From: an uncultured Caulobacterales bacterium
GTDB taxonomy: Bacteria; Pseudomonadota; Alphaproteobacteria; Caulobacterales; Maricaulaceae
DNA length: 37,412 bases
Assembly (NCBI GenBank): GCA_937923965.1
Contig: CALDTL010000183.1
Coordinates: forward strand, 1-37,412
Direction: 5' to 3'
Shown: piece by piece, positions 7,639 to 16,851 of the stretch
Position numbering within the stretch: the first letter of the stretch is position 1
How the letters are laid out: the number at the start of each line of letters is the position of its first letter
Program-made: the position numbers and the translations under genes
Notes under the pieces: generated by a model
What the model saw: the letters and a program-made list of their open reading frames with translations, nothing else
Databases searched by the model: none
Told to the model about the DNA's origin: nothing

Positions 7639-8255
7639 CGACCCGCATCATTATTTGCCGCCACGGAAATACGTTCGATAAAGGGGATGTGGTCACGCGG
7701 GTCGGTGCCAGAACAGATTTGCCTTTATCGCTTTCGGGCCAGGTTCAAGCCGAGCGCCTTAGAGCTTTCTTTCATCCTGATGACAGCCCCTACAAATTTG
7801 AACGCGCTTTTTGCTCTGATCTGAGGCGGACACGAGAAACGGCGTTGATAATTCTTGGCAACGCCCATCCAGCGACCCTGACTGAAAGAGATTTTCTAAA
7901 AGAAATTGATTACGGTATCGACGAAAATCGCCCTGAGGCAGAGGTTATTAACCGGATTGGGCAGCAAGCCATTAGGGACTGGGATTCCAAAGCTATTGTG
8001 CCTAATGGCTGGCATGTGGACCCGGATGAAATTCGGTCTAACTGGCGTCGTTTTTTTACGGAAATGTCAAAAACCCCTGGGGATGTGCTGGTTGTCACAA
8101 GTAACGGTATTGCCCGTTTTTGCTTAAGTGCCGTGGATAGCATCGCCTGCGAGACTCCGCCCCTGAAACTCGCAACGGCAGCCTTTGGCGTGGTTACCTG
8201 TTCCTCAGAAAATTTTACCTTGGAGACATGGGGCTCAAAAGCGAAAGCAAAATAA
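7635..8255 (+). CDS. Histidine-phosphatase-fold protein coupled to kdsB
   Basis: A 206-residue member of the phosphoglycerate mutase-like histidine phosphatase superfamily. The RHG motif at 9-11 supplies the phospho-acceptor H10. SDLRRTRETA (61-70) supplies the conserved arginine region, and KEIDYG (89-94) the acidic segment. The second catalytic histidine, usually in an SHGG/AHGG context, is replaced by Asn157 in TSNGIARF, so the protein is either a divergent subfamily or catalytically altered. Its start overlaps the kdsB stop by four bases. No HAD-type KdsC (Kdo 8-phosphate phosphatase) is present in the window, so this protein is a candidate for that missing step. That role is inferred only from position and fold; other phosphorylated substrates are possible. 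Confidence 0.85.
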   Translation: MTTRIIICRHGNTFDKGDVVTRVGARTDLPLSLSGQVQAERLRAFFHPDDSPYKFERAFCSDLRRTRETALIILGNAHPATLTERDFLKEIDYGIDENRPEAEVINRIGQQAIRDWDSKAIVPNGWHVDPDEIRSNWRRFFTEMSKTPGDVLVVTSNGIARFCLSAVDSIACETPPLKLATAAFGVVTCSSENFTLETWGSKAKAK

Positions 8256-8430
8256 ACAATAGCAAGGTCGAATATCAAGATATATGAAACTGAAGGCCCT
8301 TTTTGAAAGACGGATCGGCCATCCTTAAAGTCCCTCAATCTATCTGCTTTTTAAGCTGTTCGCGCATGGACCGCAGCCCGCAGCTCGGCTAAGGCGGTGT
8401 CAATGGGGTCGAGGATATGGCGGAGATATT

Positions 8431-10818
8431 TTGCCAATACTACTGAGTAAAAATTACAAGGCGTTTATAGCGCTATCGACTGTCTGTCTTTCAACTGCCG
8501 GGCTAATGACTCCCGCATATGCTCAATTTGGACAAACGCCGCAATCCAATCAAGATCTACAACTTGCGCCGGACAGCCCGTTCCGGGACCCAGATATAAT
8601 TTACCTCGAAGCCGATACGCTCACAAATGATGAAGCTGCGCAGATCTTGACAGCAGAGGGCAGTGTCGAAGGGCGGTATCAAGACAAAACACTTAGAGCC
8701 GACCGAGTCGTCTATAATCTCACGTCTGGCCAGGTCATCGCTGAAGGCAATGTGGTCCTTGTGCAGGCTGATGGGAGCTCGCAATATGCCGATAAGCTAG
8801 AGCTTTCTAACGAACTTGAGGCCGGGACGGCGACAGATTTCGTAGCCCGCTTGCCCGGCGGCGGCCTCACGGCGGCTAGTTTCGTCGCCCGCGGCGAAAA
8901 CGGAGAGGTGGAGTTATATAATGCTTATTATACAGCGTGTGAGGTTTGCGAAGAGAAACCCAATCCGAGCTGGCGCATCAAAGCGCGGCAAGTCACGCAA
9001 GACAAAGACTCGCGGACGGTTCAGTACCGTGATGCAACATTTGAACTTTTTGGCCTGCCCGTATTCTACACCCCTTATCTCGCCCATCCCGATCCCAGTG
9101 CAGAGCGCGCAAGTGGTATTTTAACGCCTTTCGTTGGGTATTCTAACGCGACAGGTGTGAATGTCAGAGTCCCCTATTATTGGGCAATCGATGATTATAC
9201 AGAGGCGACCTTTACGCCTCGTATTTACTCCAAAGTAAATCCGCTTCTGGAATATGATGTGTCTCGCCAATTCCATACCGGCCGAGTCGAAGTGGAAGGC
9301 AGCATCACCTATGGAAGCATTTTTGATAATGACGGCAGGGCCTTTAATGACGCCTCATTATTCCTAAATCCAGAAGACGCGCCTATTGGTAAAGACCCGC
9401 GGGCACATGTTTTTGCAAAAGGCCTTTTCGCGCCAACAAATTTTTGGACCTATGGATTTGGTCTCCAATATACGTCCGATGATAATTATCTAGAGCGCTA
9501 TAACCTAAGTAGTCGGTGGCGAACCCAAGGTCTTTATCAAGGCGACTCGGCTCGAAATACATCTCAAGCTTTCATTATTGGACTAGATGATAATACACGT
9601 CTAACCGCCTCGACGGTCGCATTCCAAGATAGGCGCGACCGCATTTTAGAACGAGGCGATAATTTCCTCTTTGCCGAGGTCGATGACGGTCTACTGCCTT
9701 TTGTTGCACCGCGGTTAGAGGCCGAACATTACTTAACCGACCCGGTCCTGTCGGGACGGTTGAAAGCCTCAGGAAATGTGACGGTCCTAACTCGCGATAC
9801 CGGGTCCGATTACACGCGCGCAACAGCGGCTCTGGATTACGGAAAAACATGGATTGCGCCCGGCGGCGTTGAAGTCAAACCCTTCGCAAATGTTCGGGCA
9901 GATTATTATGACATCGAGGCAGACCGAGACATTTCACCAGATGCAGACAGCAATGATTTCAACAGGACACTCGGCCAAGTCGGCGTTGATATTCGCTACC
10001 CCTTCATGAAGGTTGGTGAGAAAGTTAATTGGGTTTTGGAGCCTCGGCTGCAAGTGACGCAAAGCTTTGGGGATGCCAGACTTGATGAATTTACTGACAG
10101 CGGCGCAGGTGACATTCTTTTTTCCGAAGACACAGGTAATGCAGATTTAACTGCGGCTTTGCTTTGGCAGTCCAACAAAGCTTCAGGTTTTGATTTTTGG
10201 CAGGAAGGCACGCGCCTCGACGTCGGCGGCAGTCTGACAGCCAATTGGGGGGCGGACAACGCCGCGAGTCTTTTTGTCGGTCAATCATTTGCATCGGGGA
10301 GTAATGGAGAGGCAATAGAAAATCTCTCCAGCGATAACGGCGGTTATCTTATCGGATCGGGTCTTGCGGGAGATAGATCAGATATTGTCGGCGAAGCTTC
10401 GTTCAATTTGGGCCGCGCCTTCAGAACCCAGACCAAACTCAGATATAATGAAGACACCGACCAATTTACACGTATCGACTCTTCAGCCACTCTCCGCACC
10501 AAATGGGTTGAGGCAAGTGGAAGATATTTCCGCTTAGATGGTGTGACGAATGACATTATTGACAATGCTCCGTCTGAAGCGATCGCAGGATCTATTCGCC
10601 TGAATGTCACTGAAAACTGGAGCGCCAGCTATAGAGCCTCTCGCGATTTGGAGGCAGATACGACGCAACGGCAAACTTTTGGCATCCGATACCGTGATGA
10701 TTGCACTCTCATCGAGCTGCTCTATACCGATCAATTCTTCAACAATGATGCCATTCGAGACAATTCGTCTATAGGCGTGAGAGTCTCGCTTTTATCCCTC
10801 GGGGATTTCGGCGGTTAG
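8431..10818 (+). CDS. lptD: LPS-assembly outer membrane protein LptD
   Basis: LptD is the outer-membrane beta-barrel that, with LptE, inserts LPS into the outer leaflet. A signal peptide covers residues 1-31 with cleavage after AYA. The OstA/LptA-like jellyroll follows (about 55-165: IIYLEADTLTNDE, AEGSVEGRY, AEGNVVL), then a long beta-barrel region rich in alternating aromatic residues to residue 795. Cysteines C170 and C173 (YTACEVC) and a single C758 near the C-terminus replace the four-cysteine pattern of E. coli. The start is a TTG at 8431 with GGAG at 8422-8425; no in-frame ATG gives a better signal peptide. The usual alphaproteobacterial neighbours lptF, lptG, surA and pdxA are absent, so lptD sits in an unusual context here. 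Confidence 0.95.
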   Translation: MPILLSKNYKAFIALSTVCLSTAGLMTPAYAQFGQTPQSNQDLQLAPDSPFRDPDIIYLEADTLTNDEAAQILTAEGSVEGRYQDKTLRADRVVYNLTSGQVIAEGNVVLVQADGSSQYADKLELSNELEAGTATDFVARLPGGGLTAASFVARGENGEVELYNAYYTACEVCEEKPNPSWRIKARQVTQDKDSRTVQYRDATFELFGLPVFYTPYLAHPDPSAERASGILTPFVGYSNATGVNVRVPYYWAIDDYTEATFTPRIYSKVNPLLEYDVSRQFHTGRVEVEGSITYGSIFDNDGRAFNDASLFLNPEDAPIGKDPRAHVFAKGLFAPTNFWTYGFGLQYTSDDNYLERYNLSSRWRTQGLYQGDSARNTSQAFIIGLDDNTRLTASTVAFQDRRDRILERGDNFLFAEVDDGLLPFVAPRLEAEHYLTDPVLSGRLKASGNVTVLTRDTGSDYTRATAALDYGKTWIAPGGVEVKPFANVRADYYDIEADRDISPDADSNDFNRTLGQVGVDIRYPFMKVGEKVNWVLEPRLQVTQSFGDARLDEFTDSGAGDILFSEDTGNADLTAALLWQSNKASGFDFWQEGTRLDVGGSLTANWGADNAASLFVGQSFASGSNGEAIENLSSDNGGYLIGSGLAGDRSDIVGEASFNLGRAFRTQTKLRYNEDTDQFTRIDSSATLRTKWVEASGRYFRLDGVTNDIIDNAPSEAIAGSIRLNVTENWSASYRASRDLEADTTQRQTFGIRYRDDCTLIELLYTDQFFNNDAIRDNSSIGVRVSLLSLGDFGG

Positions 10819-10971
10819 GTATTCAGTGTCGAATATTTACAAGATGTGACAGCGCATAATAATCAATAACTTCCGTGACGCGGTCCGACGTAAAAACAGG
10901 TGAGTTTTGCAACAAAGCGCGTTTTACATGACCATTAATTCAAGCTAAATGGCACTGACGGAGGTTGGCTG

Positions 10972-10996
10972 TGTCTAAAACTCTGTCCCATAGACA
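10972..10996. promoter_or_regulatory. Inverted repeat upstream of the dideoxyhexose cassette
   Basis: TGTCTA (10972-10977) and TAGACA (10991-10996) form a 6-bp inverted repeat with 13 bases between the arms. It lies in the 196-base gap between lptD and the first cassette gene, about 20 bases before that gene's TTG start. It could be an operator or part of the leader mRNA. A similar GTCTA occurs again at 11009-11013. No promoter boxes were assigned. Confidence 0.25.
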
Positions 10997-11014
10997 AACC
11001 ATAAAGGGTCTAGG

Positions 11015-12751
11015 TTGAAAAATTCTCTAAATGTTTTGGCCGCCCAAAAGCACTTTGGGGTAAAATTGGCTGTCTGGGCGTTGGTCGCTTTTTCTCTGTT
11101 TGCCGCACTTCTTTTATTGTGGTCCTATCCGAGACACCCATTCCAATTCACGAAAGATGAATTCATTTTTACTAGCCAAGCTTACCGGATTAGCTTGGGC
11201 CAAACACCCCACGCGGATTTCTTCTCCCCGCTAGGGGTAGCAGTCCCCTCACTAGGGGCGTTGTGGCTTTCCTTGGGAGGGGCTTGGACAAAAGCCATTC
11301 TTTTTGCACTCTGCGCACTAAATTTATATGGCATAGCGGCGTCAGTCTATATTTATCAAAAAACACCAACCTATTTGAAAATTGTATTATTTGCGCTGAC
11401 CTTTTCACTCATCGGTTCATTACTTGATATTTCGAGTATGAGCCTGTTGGGTCAACAATATACCTATCCGACGACTCAGGGGTATTATCGGCCATTATGT
11501 CTGGGTTTGCTTTTTTTATGTGTCCCTTACTTCTTTTTGATAGATGACCACAAAGATAACATCATTACGATCCTGTTTTTATCATTTGGATTGCTCACTC
11601 TTTTATTTACAAAGGCCACTTATTTTATCCCGTTTATGGGATTTGCTCTCATATCATTTCTTTTCATTCCCAATCGACGAATTTTCGTCTTAAAGCTAGC
11701 GGTCTTCTGCTCTGCTATCTTGCTTTTATTGGAAATTTTAATTTCGAACTTAGTCTCAAATTATGTGAAGGATATGCTCCTCGCCGGATCGATAAATAGT
11801 CGTACGAAACCACTCCTAGACAACGTGCTAGAACGAACAACGCTTAGCGATATAATATTTGCCTTATCAATTTTCGGCCTTGTCTTATATGGTTTCCTAT
11901 CAACTAAGAAAATTCAGCACAAAATCGTCATTGTTTCAATTTTTGTAATCGGGTTGATGGGGTCTGCCTTTACGAATGTTTATGATAGCGCACAATTTGA
12001 CAGCGGCTTTTTGGCATTGGTTTTTATCTTGGTCGCCATTTATTTAAGTAATTTAAACATAACTCCGTCCATCAAAGGCAAAGCTTTTCTAATTGTTGCG
12101 TCCCTCCCAATTTTAGTTTTATCAGCCGGTAGATATCACGCGAACTGGAAGGCTGACTCAGCCTATTTAGCAAGAGCAAACTTGGCCAAGGAAGCGGCAG
12201 TCCTGGGCGAGTTGACTCCTGCGACTTGGCTCGCGCGGCCCTATTCATCAGAATTTAAAAGCTTGATAAGCCGCCACGGAATCTACAAACACAGGGATAT
12301 TGGCAGAGACACAGGTTACGAGGGCCCCGATACGATTCCACTATTTGAATACTACAATTCATTTGGAGATCTCGTCGAAACATTGAATATTTCCGAAAAC
12401 GATGGTGTGGCCCTGATCGATTTAGCCGATCCTTTTCTAAACCTTTATAATTTGAGACCCGCAAAATTTACGCCGTCTTGGTATCATCATCAGCTTTATT
12501 CTCTGCAGTGCCAACCGTCAGAGGAGATGTATTTTTTCGACGTCGATTACCTCATTCTGCCCAAATATCCCATGCACCTGTCCGGAGCCAACCAATGGAG
12601 TCGAGCGCTTAGGCCAACCTTGGACAAGGCGAGGGAGAATTTTGAACTTGTGTTCGACTCGGAGACTTGGGAAGTATTTGCGAAACCTGAAGGCTTCTCT
12701 CCAGAGGGGCCTCCCCCTAAGAGATACGAATGCACTGGCTTTAAGCGATAG
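11015..12751 (+). CDS. Polytopic membrane protein, putative GT-C glycosyltransferase
   Basis: A 578-residue integral membrane protein with about ten hydrophobic segments in the first 380 residues and a soluble C-terminal part of about 190 residues. After the first membrane helix comes a loop with D48-E49 and a GQTPHADFFSPLG segment (62-74). This is the arrangement seen in GT-C enzymes, which use polyprenyl-phosphate-linked sugars outside the inner membrane and carry acidic catalytic residues in that loop. I do not recognise a specific family. It heads the cassette for CDP-3,6-dideoxyhexose synthesis and is a good candidate for its final transferase, comparable to ArnT or GtrC. Start: TTG at 11015, with AAGGG about ten bases upstream. 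GC content is clearly lower than in the kdsA-lptD block. Confidence 0.75.
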   Translation: MKNSLNVLAAQKHFGVKLAVWALVAFSLFAALLLLWSYPRHPFQFTKDEFIFTSQAYRISLGQTPHADFFSPLGVAVPSLGALWLSLGGAWTKAILFALCALNLYGIAASVYIYQKTPTYLKIVLFALTFSLIGSLLDISSMSLLGQQYTYPTTQGYYRPLCLGLLFLCVPYFFLIDDHKDNIITILFLSFGLLTLLFTKATYFIPFMGFALISFLFIPNRRIFVLKLAVFCSAILLLLEILISNLVSNYVKDMLLAGSINSRTKPLLDNVLERTTLSDIIFALSIFGLVLYGFLSTKKIQHKIVIVSIFVIGLMGSAFTNVYDSAQFDSGFLALVFILVAIYLSNLNITPSIKGKAFLIVASLPILVLSAGRYHANWKADSAYLARANLAKEAAVLGELTPATWLARPYSSEFKSLISRHGIYKHRDIGRDTGYEGPDTIPLFEYYNSFGDLVETLNISENDGVALIDLADPFLNLYNLRPAKFTPSWYHHQLYSLQCQPSEEMYFFDVDYLILPKYPMHLSGANQWSRALRPTLDKARENFELVFDSETWEVFAKPEGFSPEGPPPKRYECTGFKR

Positions 12752-12760
12752 AGAGCTCTC

Positions 12761-13864
12761 ATGAATATTCAAGAAATTGAACAGGCTTTAAAAGGGAAGA
12801 GAATCCTAATCACTGGCCATGCCGGTTTCACCGGCTCGTGGGCATGTTTATGGTTATCAAAAATCATAGGCGCGAACGTAATTGGCTACGGACACAAACC
12901 CTCGAATCCAAAATCCTTATTTTATCAATTGGAACTCGAGGACAAGATAACAAATTACTACGCGGATGTTCTTGATTTCGATAAACTCATGAGGGTCATG
13001 CAAGATGAAAAGCCAGAGATGGTCCTTCATCTGGCAGCCCAGCCCCTTGTTCGGGACTCCTATGTTCGAACCAGAGAAACTTATGAGACGAACGTCATGG
13101 GAACAGTCAACGTTCTCGAAGGAATCAGGCAAATTGACTGTGTTAAGACAGCGGTTTTAGTCACTACGGACAAAGTTTATGACAATAAAGAGTGGGACTG
13201 GCCTTATCGAGAAACCGATCAATTGGGCGGCAAAGACCCATATAGCGGATCGAAGTCCGCAGCGGAAATGGTTATAAAGAGTTACCGAGGTAGTATTTTT
13301 ACCGATGCCAAAGGAGAGGTAAGCACGAGGTGTGCCTCTGTTCGCGGTGGTAATATCGTGGGGGGCGGAGATTGGTCGAAAGATCGACTTATTCCCGACA
13401 TTGTCAGGGCGATTATGAATTCGGAGGAGCTCAAAATTCGATACCCCAACGCAGTCAGGCCGTGGCAACATGTCTTAGGGCTCATTCAAGGTTACCTCAC
13501 ATTATTAGTCAAAATGATGGACGAGCCGGGTTACGCGACAAATTGGAATTTTGGTCCGATAGACAGTAAAAAAGTAACGGTCGGTGAGATCGTCAACATG
13601 GCATCTGAATTGTGGGGGGCGCCTCAGGTCGAATATGAAAAGCAGGATCTGTTTGAGGCAGGGCTATTGATGCTAGACAGCTCCCTCGCAGTCGAGAAAT
13701 TAAAATGGTCGCCCCCGTGGGACACCGAGAAAACAATAGAAGAAACAATTGCGTGGTATAAACATTATCACGACACCCCTAACACAATAAATGATTTTAC
13801 TCTCACACAAATCCAAAATTGGAAAACTGATCAACTAAAGGATCTCCGCAATGTCAAACAGTAG
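12761..13864 (+). CDS. rfbG: CDP-glucose 4,6-dehydratase (RfbG)
   Basis: This extended short-chain dehydrogenase converts CDP-D-glucose to CDP-4-keto-6-deoxy-D-glucose with bound NAD. The Rossmann motif GHAGFTG is at 19-25. [11 protein letters not shown] (91-101), typical of RfbG rather than RmlB, is followed by TTDKVYDN (135-142) and the catalytic YSGSK (Y161, K165). [20 protein letters not shown] and the RPWQHVLG segment also fit RfbG. The 367 residues are the normal length. It starts ten bases after the GT-C-like gene and overlaps rfbH by 14 bases, so it is part of one transcription unit. In the pathway it acts between RfbF, encoded downstream, and RfbH. Confidence 0.95.
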   Translation: MNIQEIEQALKGKRILITGHAGFTGSWACLWLSKIIGANVIGYGHKPSNPKSLFYQLELEDKITNYYADVLDFDKLMRVMQDEKPEMVLHLAAQPLVRDSYVRTRETYETNVMGTVNVLEGIRQIDCVKTAVLVTTDKVYDNKEWDWPYRETDQLGGKDPYSGSKSAAEMVIKSYRGSIFTDAKGEVSTRCASVRGGNIVGGGDWSKDRLIPDIVRAIMNSEELKIRYPNAVRPWQHVLGLIQGYLTLLVKMMDEPGYATNWNFGPIDSKKVTVGEIVNMASELWGAPQVEYEKQDLFEAGLLMLDSSLAVEKLKWSPPWDTEKTIEETIAWYKHYHDTPNTINDFTLTQIQNWKTDQLKDLRNVKQ

Positions 13865-15161
13865 AGAACAAATTCTCGACGCCGCTGAAGAATATTATGA
13901 GCAAAATAAACCGCCAGTCCTCATAGCCGGTGAAACTTATTTGCCTGTAACAGGGAAAATTCTGGACAGAGAAGACTGCAGGGCATTGGTCGACGCGTCT
14001 TTGGATATGTGGCTGACCGCCGGGAGACATGCTGCCATTTTTGAACGCGATTTTGCGAAATTTTGGGGTAAAAAACTCTGCCGTCTAACCGTCTCCGGAT
14101 CGAGCGCGAACCTGTTAGCTTTTACGACTCTGATGTCTCCAAAATTGAAGAAACGGATTGAGAAAGGGTCGGAGGTCATCACAGTCGCCGCTGGTTTTCC
14201 CACGACTGTTAACCCAATCGTACAAAACGGATGTAAGCCTGTATTTGTTGATGTTGAATTAGACACCCACAATGTTGATGTGAAAAAGCTGGAAGCTGCC
14301 ATTACGCCTAAAACTTCGGCCATCATGATCGCTCATGCCTTAGGCAACCCATTCAATGTCGGCGCTGTGAAGGCGCTATGTGAAGAACATGACCTGTTCT
14401 TAATTGAAGATTGTTGTGATGCGTTGGGCGCGACATATGAGGGCGAGCATGTGGGCACTTTTGGTGACATGGCAACCTGTAGCTTCTACCCCGCGCATCA
14501 TATCACAATGGGCGAAGGCGGCGCGGTCCTGACAGATAGCATTAAACTTGCGAGAATTTGTGAATCTTATCGCGACTGGGGGCGAGATTGCTATTGCCTT
14601 CCTGGCCACGACAATACCTGCAAGAAACGATTTGATTGGCAGCTGGGGGACCTACCGCAAGGCTACGATCATAAATACACCTATTCCCACGTTGGGTACA
14701 ATATGAAGGTATCCGATATGCAAGCGGCTATCGGCGTCTCTCAATTAAAAAAGGCCAATAGTTTCATCGAAAAGAGGCGGGAGAATTTTGATTATTTAAA
14801 GGCGAAGCTGATCTCTTTAGGTATGGAAGAATTTTTCCACCTGCCGGTGCCGACTCCTGGATCTAATCCATCTTGGTTCGGGTTTTTGCTCACGATAAGA
14901 GACGGCATCAAACTCAGTCGACGAGATCTAACCTTCGAGCTTGAGGAAAAGAAGATTGGCACGAGACTGCTTTTTGCGGGAAATTTGACAAAGCAGCCCG
15001 CTTACGCGGATGTGGATTTCGATATCGTTGGAGGGCTAGCAGTTACCGATAAAATTATGAACGACTCATTCTGGTTGGGTGTTTGGCCGGGCCTTAATTC
15101 TGATCATTTGGACTATATAGCAACAATGCTAGCGCAGACAACGCGGGAGCTATTAAAATGA
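13851..15161 (+). CDS. rfbH: CDP-4-keto-6-deoxy-D-glucose 3-dehydrase (RfbH/E1)
   Basis: RfbH is the PMP- and [2Fe-2S]-dependent enzyme that removes the C3 hydroxyl in 3,6-dideoxyhexose synthesis. Two hallmarks are visible. The PLP lysine of ordinary aminotransferases is replaced by H216 in [14 protein letters not shown]. The iron-sulfur cysteines C189, C247, C249 and C257 reproduce the C-X57-C-X-C-X7-C spacing known from the Yersinia E1 enzyme. The 436-residue length is normal. AAGGA precedes the ATG, which lies inside the end of rfbG; the stop overlaps rfbF by four bases. The reductase partner (E3, DdhD/AscD type) that normally delivers electrons is not in the window, so another ferredoxin reductase must serve or the gene lies elsewhere. 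Confidence 0.97.
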   Translation: MSNSREQILDAAEEYYEQNKPPVLIAGETYLPVTGKILDREDCRALVDASLDMWLTAGRHAAIFERDFAKFWGKKLCRLTVSGSSANLLAFTTLMSPKLKKRIEKGSEVITVAAGFPTTVNPIVQNGCKPVFVDVELDTHNVDVKKLEAAITPKTSAIMIAHALGNPFNVGAVKALCEEHDLFLIEDCCDALGATYEGEHVGTFGDMATCSFYPAHHITMGEGGAVLTDSIKLARICESYRDWGRDCYCLPGHDNTCKKRFDWQLGDLPQGYDHKYTYSHVGYNMKVSDMQAAIGVSQLKKANSFIEKRRENFDYLKAKLISLGMEEFFHLPVPTPGSNPSWFGFLLTIRDGIKLSRRDLTFELEEKKIGTRLLFAGNLTKQPAYADVDFDIVGGLAVTDKIMNDSFWLGVWPGLNSDHLDYIATMLAQTTRELLK

Positions 15162-15919
15162 AGGTTGTCATCCTTGCCGGCGGCTTGGGCACTCGGCTCT
15201 CTGAAGAAACAACTAAACGGCCTAAGCCAATGGTTGAAATTGGTAATTTGCCAATTTTGCATCACATCATGGATATTTACTCCAGACACGGTTTGAATGA
15301 TTTTGTGATCTGTCTTGGTTACAAAGGATATATGATCAAAGAATATTTCGTGAATTATAGCCTTCACGTCTCTGACATAACCGTCGACCTTAAAAACAAA
15401 ACAACGATAATTCACAAAAACAGAGCTAAAAACTGGCGCGTAACCCTCATTGATACCGGATTAAATTCAATGACAGGCGGACGCTTGAAGGCCGTTCAGG
15501 ACTATGTCGGCGATGAGACGTTTTGCATGACTTATGGTGACGGCGTCGCAGACGTTGATATCACCAAGCTGCTGGAGTTTCATAAGTCACATGGCAAAAA
15601 AGCGACGGTGACATCCGTTGTGCCTCCCGGCCGATTTGGAGTTCTCGATATAGACGGTGATAAAGTAACGGGTTTTCGGGAAAAGGCTAACTCGGATATT
15701 GGCTTTATCAATGGTGGATTTTTTGTTTTAGAACCAGATGTGCTGAACTACATCAAGGGCCCTGACACAGTTTGGGAGAAAGAGCCTATGGAGCGCCTGA
15801 CCTCCGAAAATGAAATGCAGGCCTTTCATCACCAAGGGTTTTGGCAACCCATGGATACGTTAAGGGAGAAAAAATATCTCGAAGACCTTATTTCATCCGG
15901 TGAAGCGCCATGGCTTTGA
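15158..15919 (+). CDS. rfbF: Glucose-1-phosphate cytidylyltransferase (RfbF)
   Basis: RfbF makes CDP-D-glucose from CTP and glucose 1-phosphate, the first step of the CDP-3,6-dideoxyhexose route. The signature [14 protein letters not shown] spans residues 5-18, and [16 protein letters not shown] follows. The Tyr/Lys-rich [12 protein letters not shown] segment and the [12 protein letters not shown] strand are typical of RfbF and unlike RmlA (dTDP) or GalU (UDP). The 253 residues match the family. Its ATG overlaps the rfbH stop, and its end overlaps the next glycosyltransferase by ten bases. The order G-H-F differs from the F-G-H order of Salmonella. Confidence 0.96.
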   Translation: MKVVILAGGLGTRLSEETTKRPKPMVEIGNLPILHHIMDIYSRHGLNDFVICLGYKGYMIKEYFVNYSLHVSDITVDLKNKTTIIHKNRAKNWRVTLIDTGLNSMTGGRLKAVQDYVGDETFCMTYGDGVADVDITKLLEFHKSHGKKATVTSVVPPGRFGVLDIDGDKVTGFREKANSDIGFINGGFFVLEPDVLNYIKGPDTVWEKEPMERLTSENEMQAFHHQGFWQPMDTLREKKYLEDLISSGEAPWL

Positions 15920-16851
15920 AGCTAATTACGATATCAATCCCTGTTTACAATGAACTCGGCAACATTCCCGAGCTTATAAAACGCCTTACATCGTTCACAA
16001 AACAATATGACGGCAAATATAACTTCGAGTTTCTTTTTACAGATAACGCTTCAACGGATGGTTCATTTGAGTTGCTGAATGAATATGGAGAAAAAGATGA
16101 CCGCGTAAGAGTTATTAGGATGGCTAGAAATTTCGGATATCAAAAGTCAATTCTTACAAATTACCTAAACGCCCGAGGAGATGCGATCGTTCAATTCGAC
16201 TCTGATTTGCAAGACCCCGTGGAGTTAATCAGCGGATTTATAAGCGAATGGGAGGCCGGACATAAGGTAGTCTTTGGCCGCCGGGTAAAACGTGACGGGG
16301 ACGCCATGTACGGGTTTATGCGGAAAATTTATTATCGGCTTCTCAATAAAATGACGGAGTTTCATAGCCCAAATGACGCCGGAGATTTTCGCCTAATTGA
16401 TAGAGAGGTTGTCCAAGAGCTTGCAAAATTCAAAGATCAAAGCCCATATCTCAGAGGAATGATCTCTTATCTTGGCTATAACCAGGTCGGGCTAGATTAT
16501 GAGAGGTCAGCGAGATTTGCGGGCAAATCCAAATTTAGTTTTTTCAAAATGGCCGATTTAGCGATGGACGGCTTTTGTTCCCAAACCACAGCGCCGCTAA
16601 AGATCGTTATGTGGGGCGGATTGTTTATGACATTCCTGTCCATCCTCTTAGGCTTTGTATTTTTATTCTTGTTTTTTGGCACATCTGTTGGAAACGAAAT
16701 ACCCGGATATACTTCAATCATTTGTATTGTCCTATTTAGCTTAGGGATACAGTCTTTCTTTCTTGGCATTATCGGACAATATTTAGGTCGAATTGCGAGT
16801 AACGTTCGAGAAGCTCCATTTGCGGTATATGAAGAGACAAATGCAAAATGA
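15910..16851 (+). CDS. Polyprenyl-phosphate glycosyltransferase, GT2 (ArnC/GtrB-like)
   Basis: The 313-residue protein has an N-terminal GT-A domain with SIPVYNELGNI (9-19), FTDNASTDGS (43-52) and the metal-binding DSD at 97-99 in FDSDLQDP. RNFGYQKS and a GDFRLIDR segment are typical of dolichol-phosphate-mannose-synthase-like enzymes. Two C-terminal membrane helices lie at about 228-254 and 267-290, as in GtrB and ArnC. It should move a sugar from its nucleotide carrier to undecaprenyl phosphate on the cytoplasmic face. Its place among the CDP-dideoxyhexose genes suggests that sugar is the donor, although most relatives use UDP- or GDP-sugars. The gene overlaps rfbF upstream and the reductase gene downstream. 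Confidence 0.9.
   Translation: MALKLITISIPVYNELGNIPELIKRLTSFTKQYDGKYNFEFLFTDNASTDGSFELLNEYGEKDDRVRVIRMARNFGYQKSILTNYLNARGDAIVQFDSDLQDPVELISGFISEWEAGHKVVFGRRVKRDGDAMYGFMRKIYYRLLNKMTEFHSPNDAGDFRLIDREVVQELAKFKDQSPYLRGMISYLGYNQVGLDYERSARFAGKSKFSFFKMADLAMDGFCSQTTAPLKIVMWGGLFMTFLSILLGFVFLFLFFGTSVGNEIPGYTSIICIVLFSLGIQSFFLGIIGQYLGRIASNVREAPFAVYEETNAK

Noticed and set aside
8353-8460. Minus-strand frame of about 36 codons with protein-like composition overlapping the lptD start
   Set aside because: It is too short, bounded by stops, has no start or partner, and overlaps the lptD signal-peptide region; chance is the simpler explanation.
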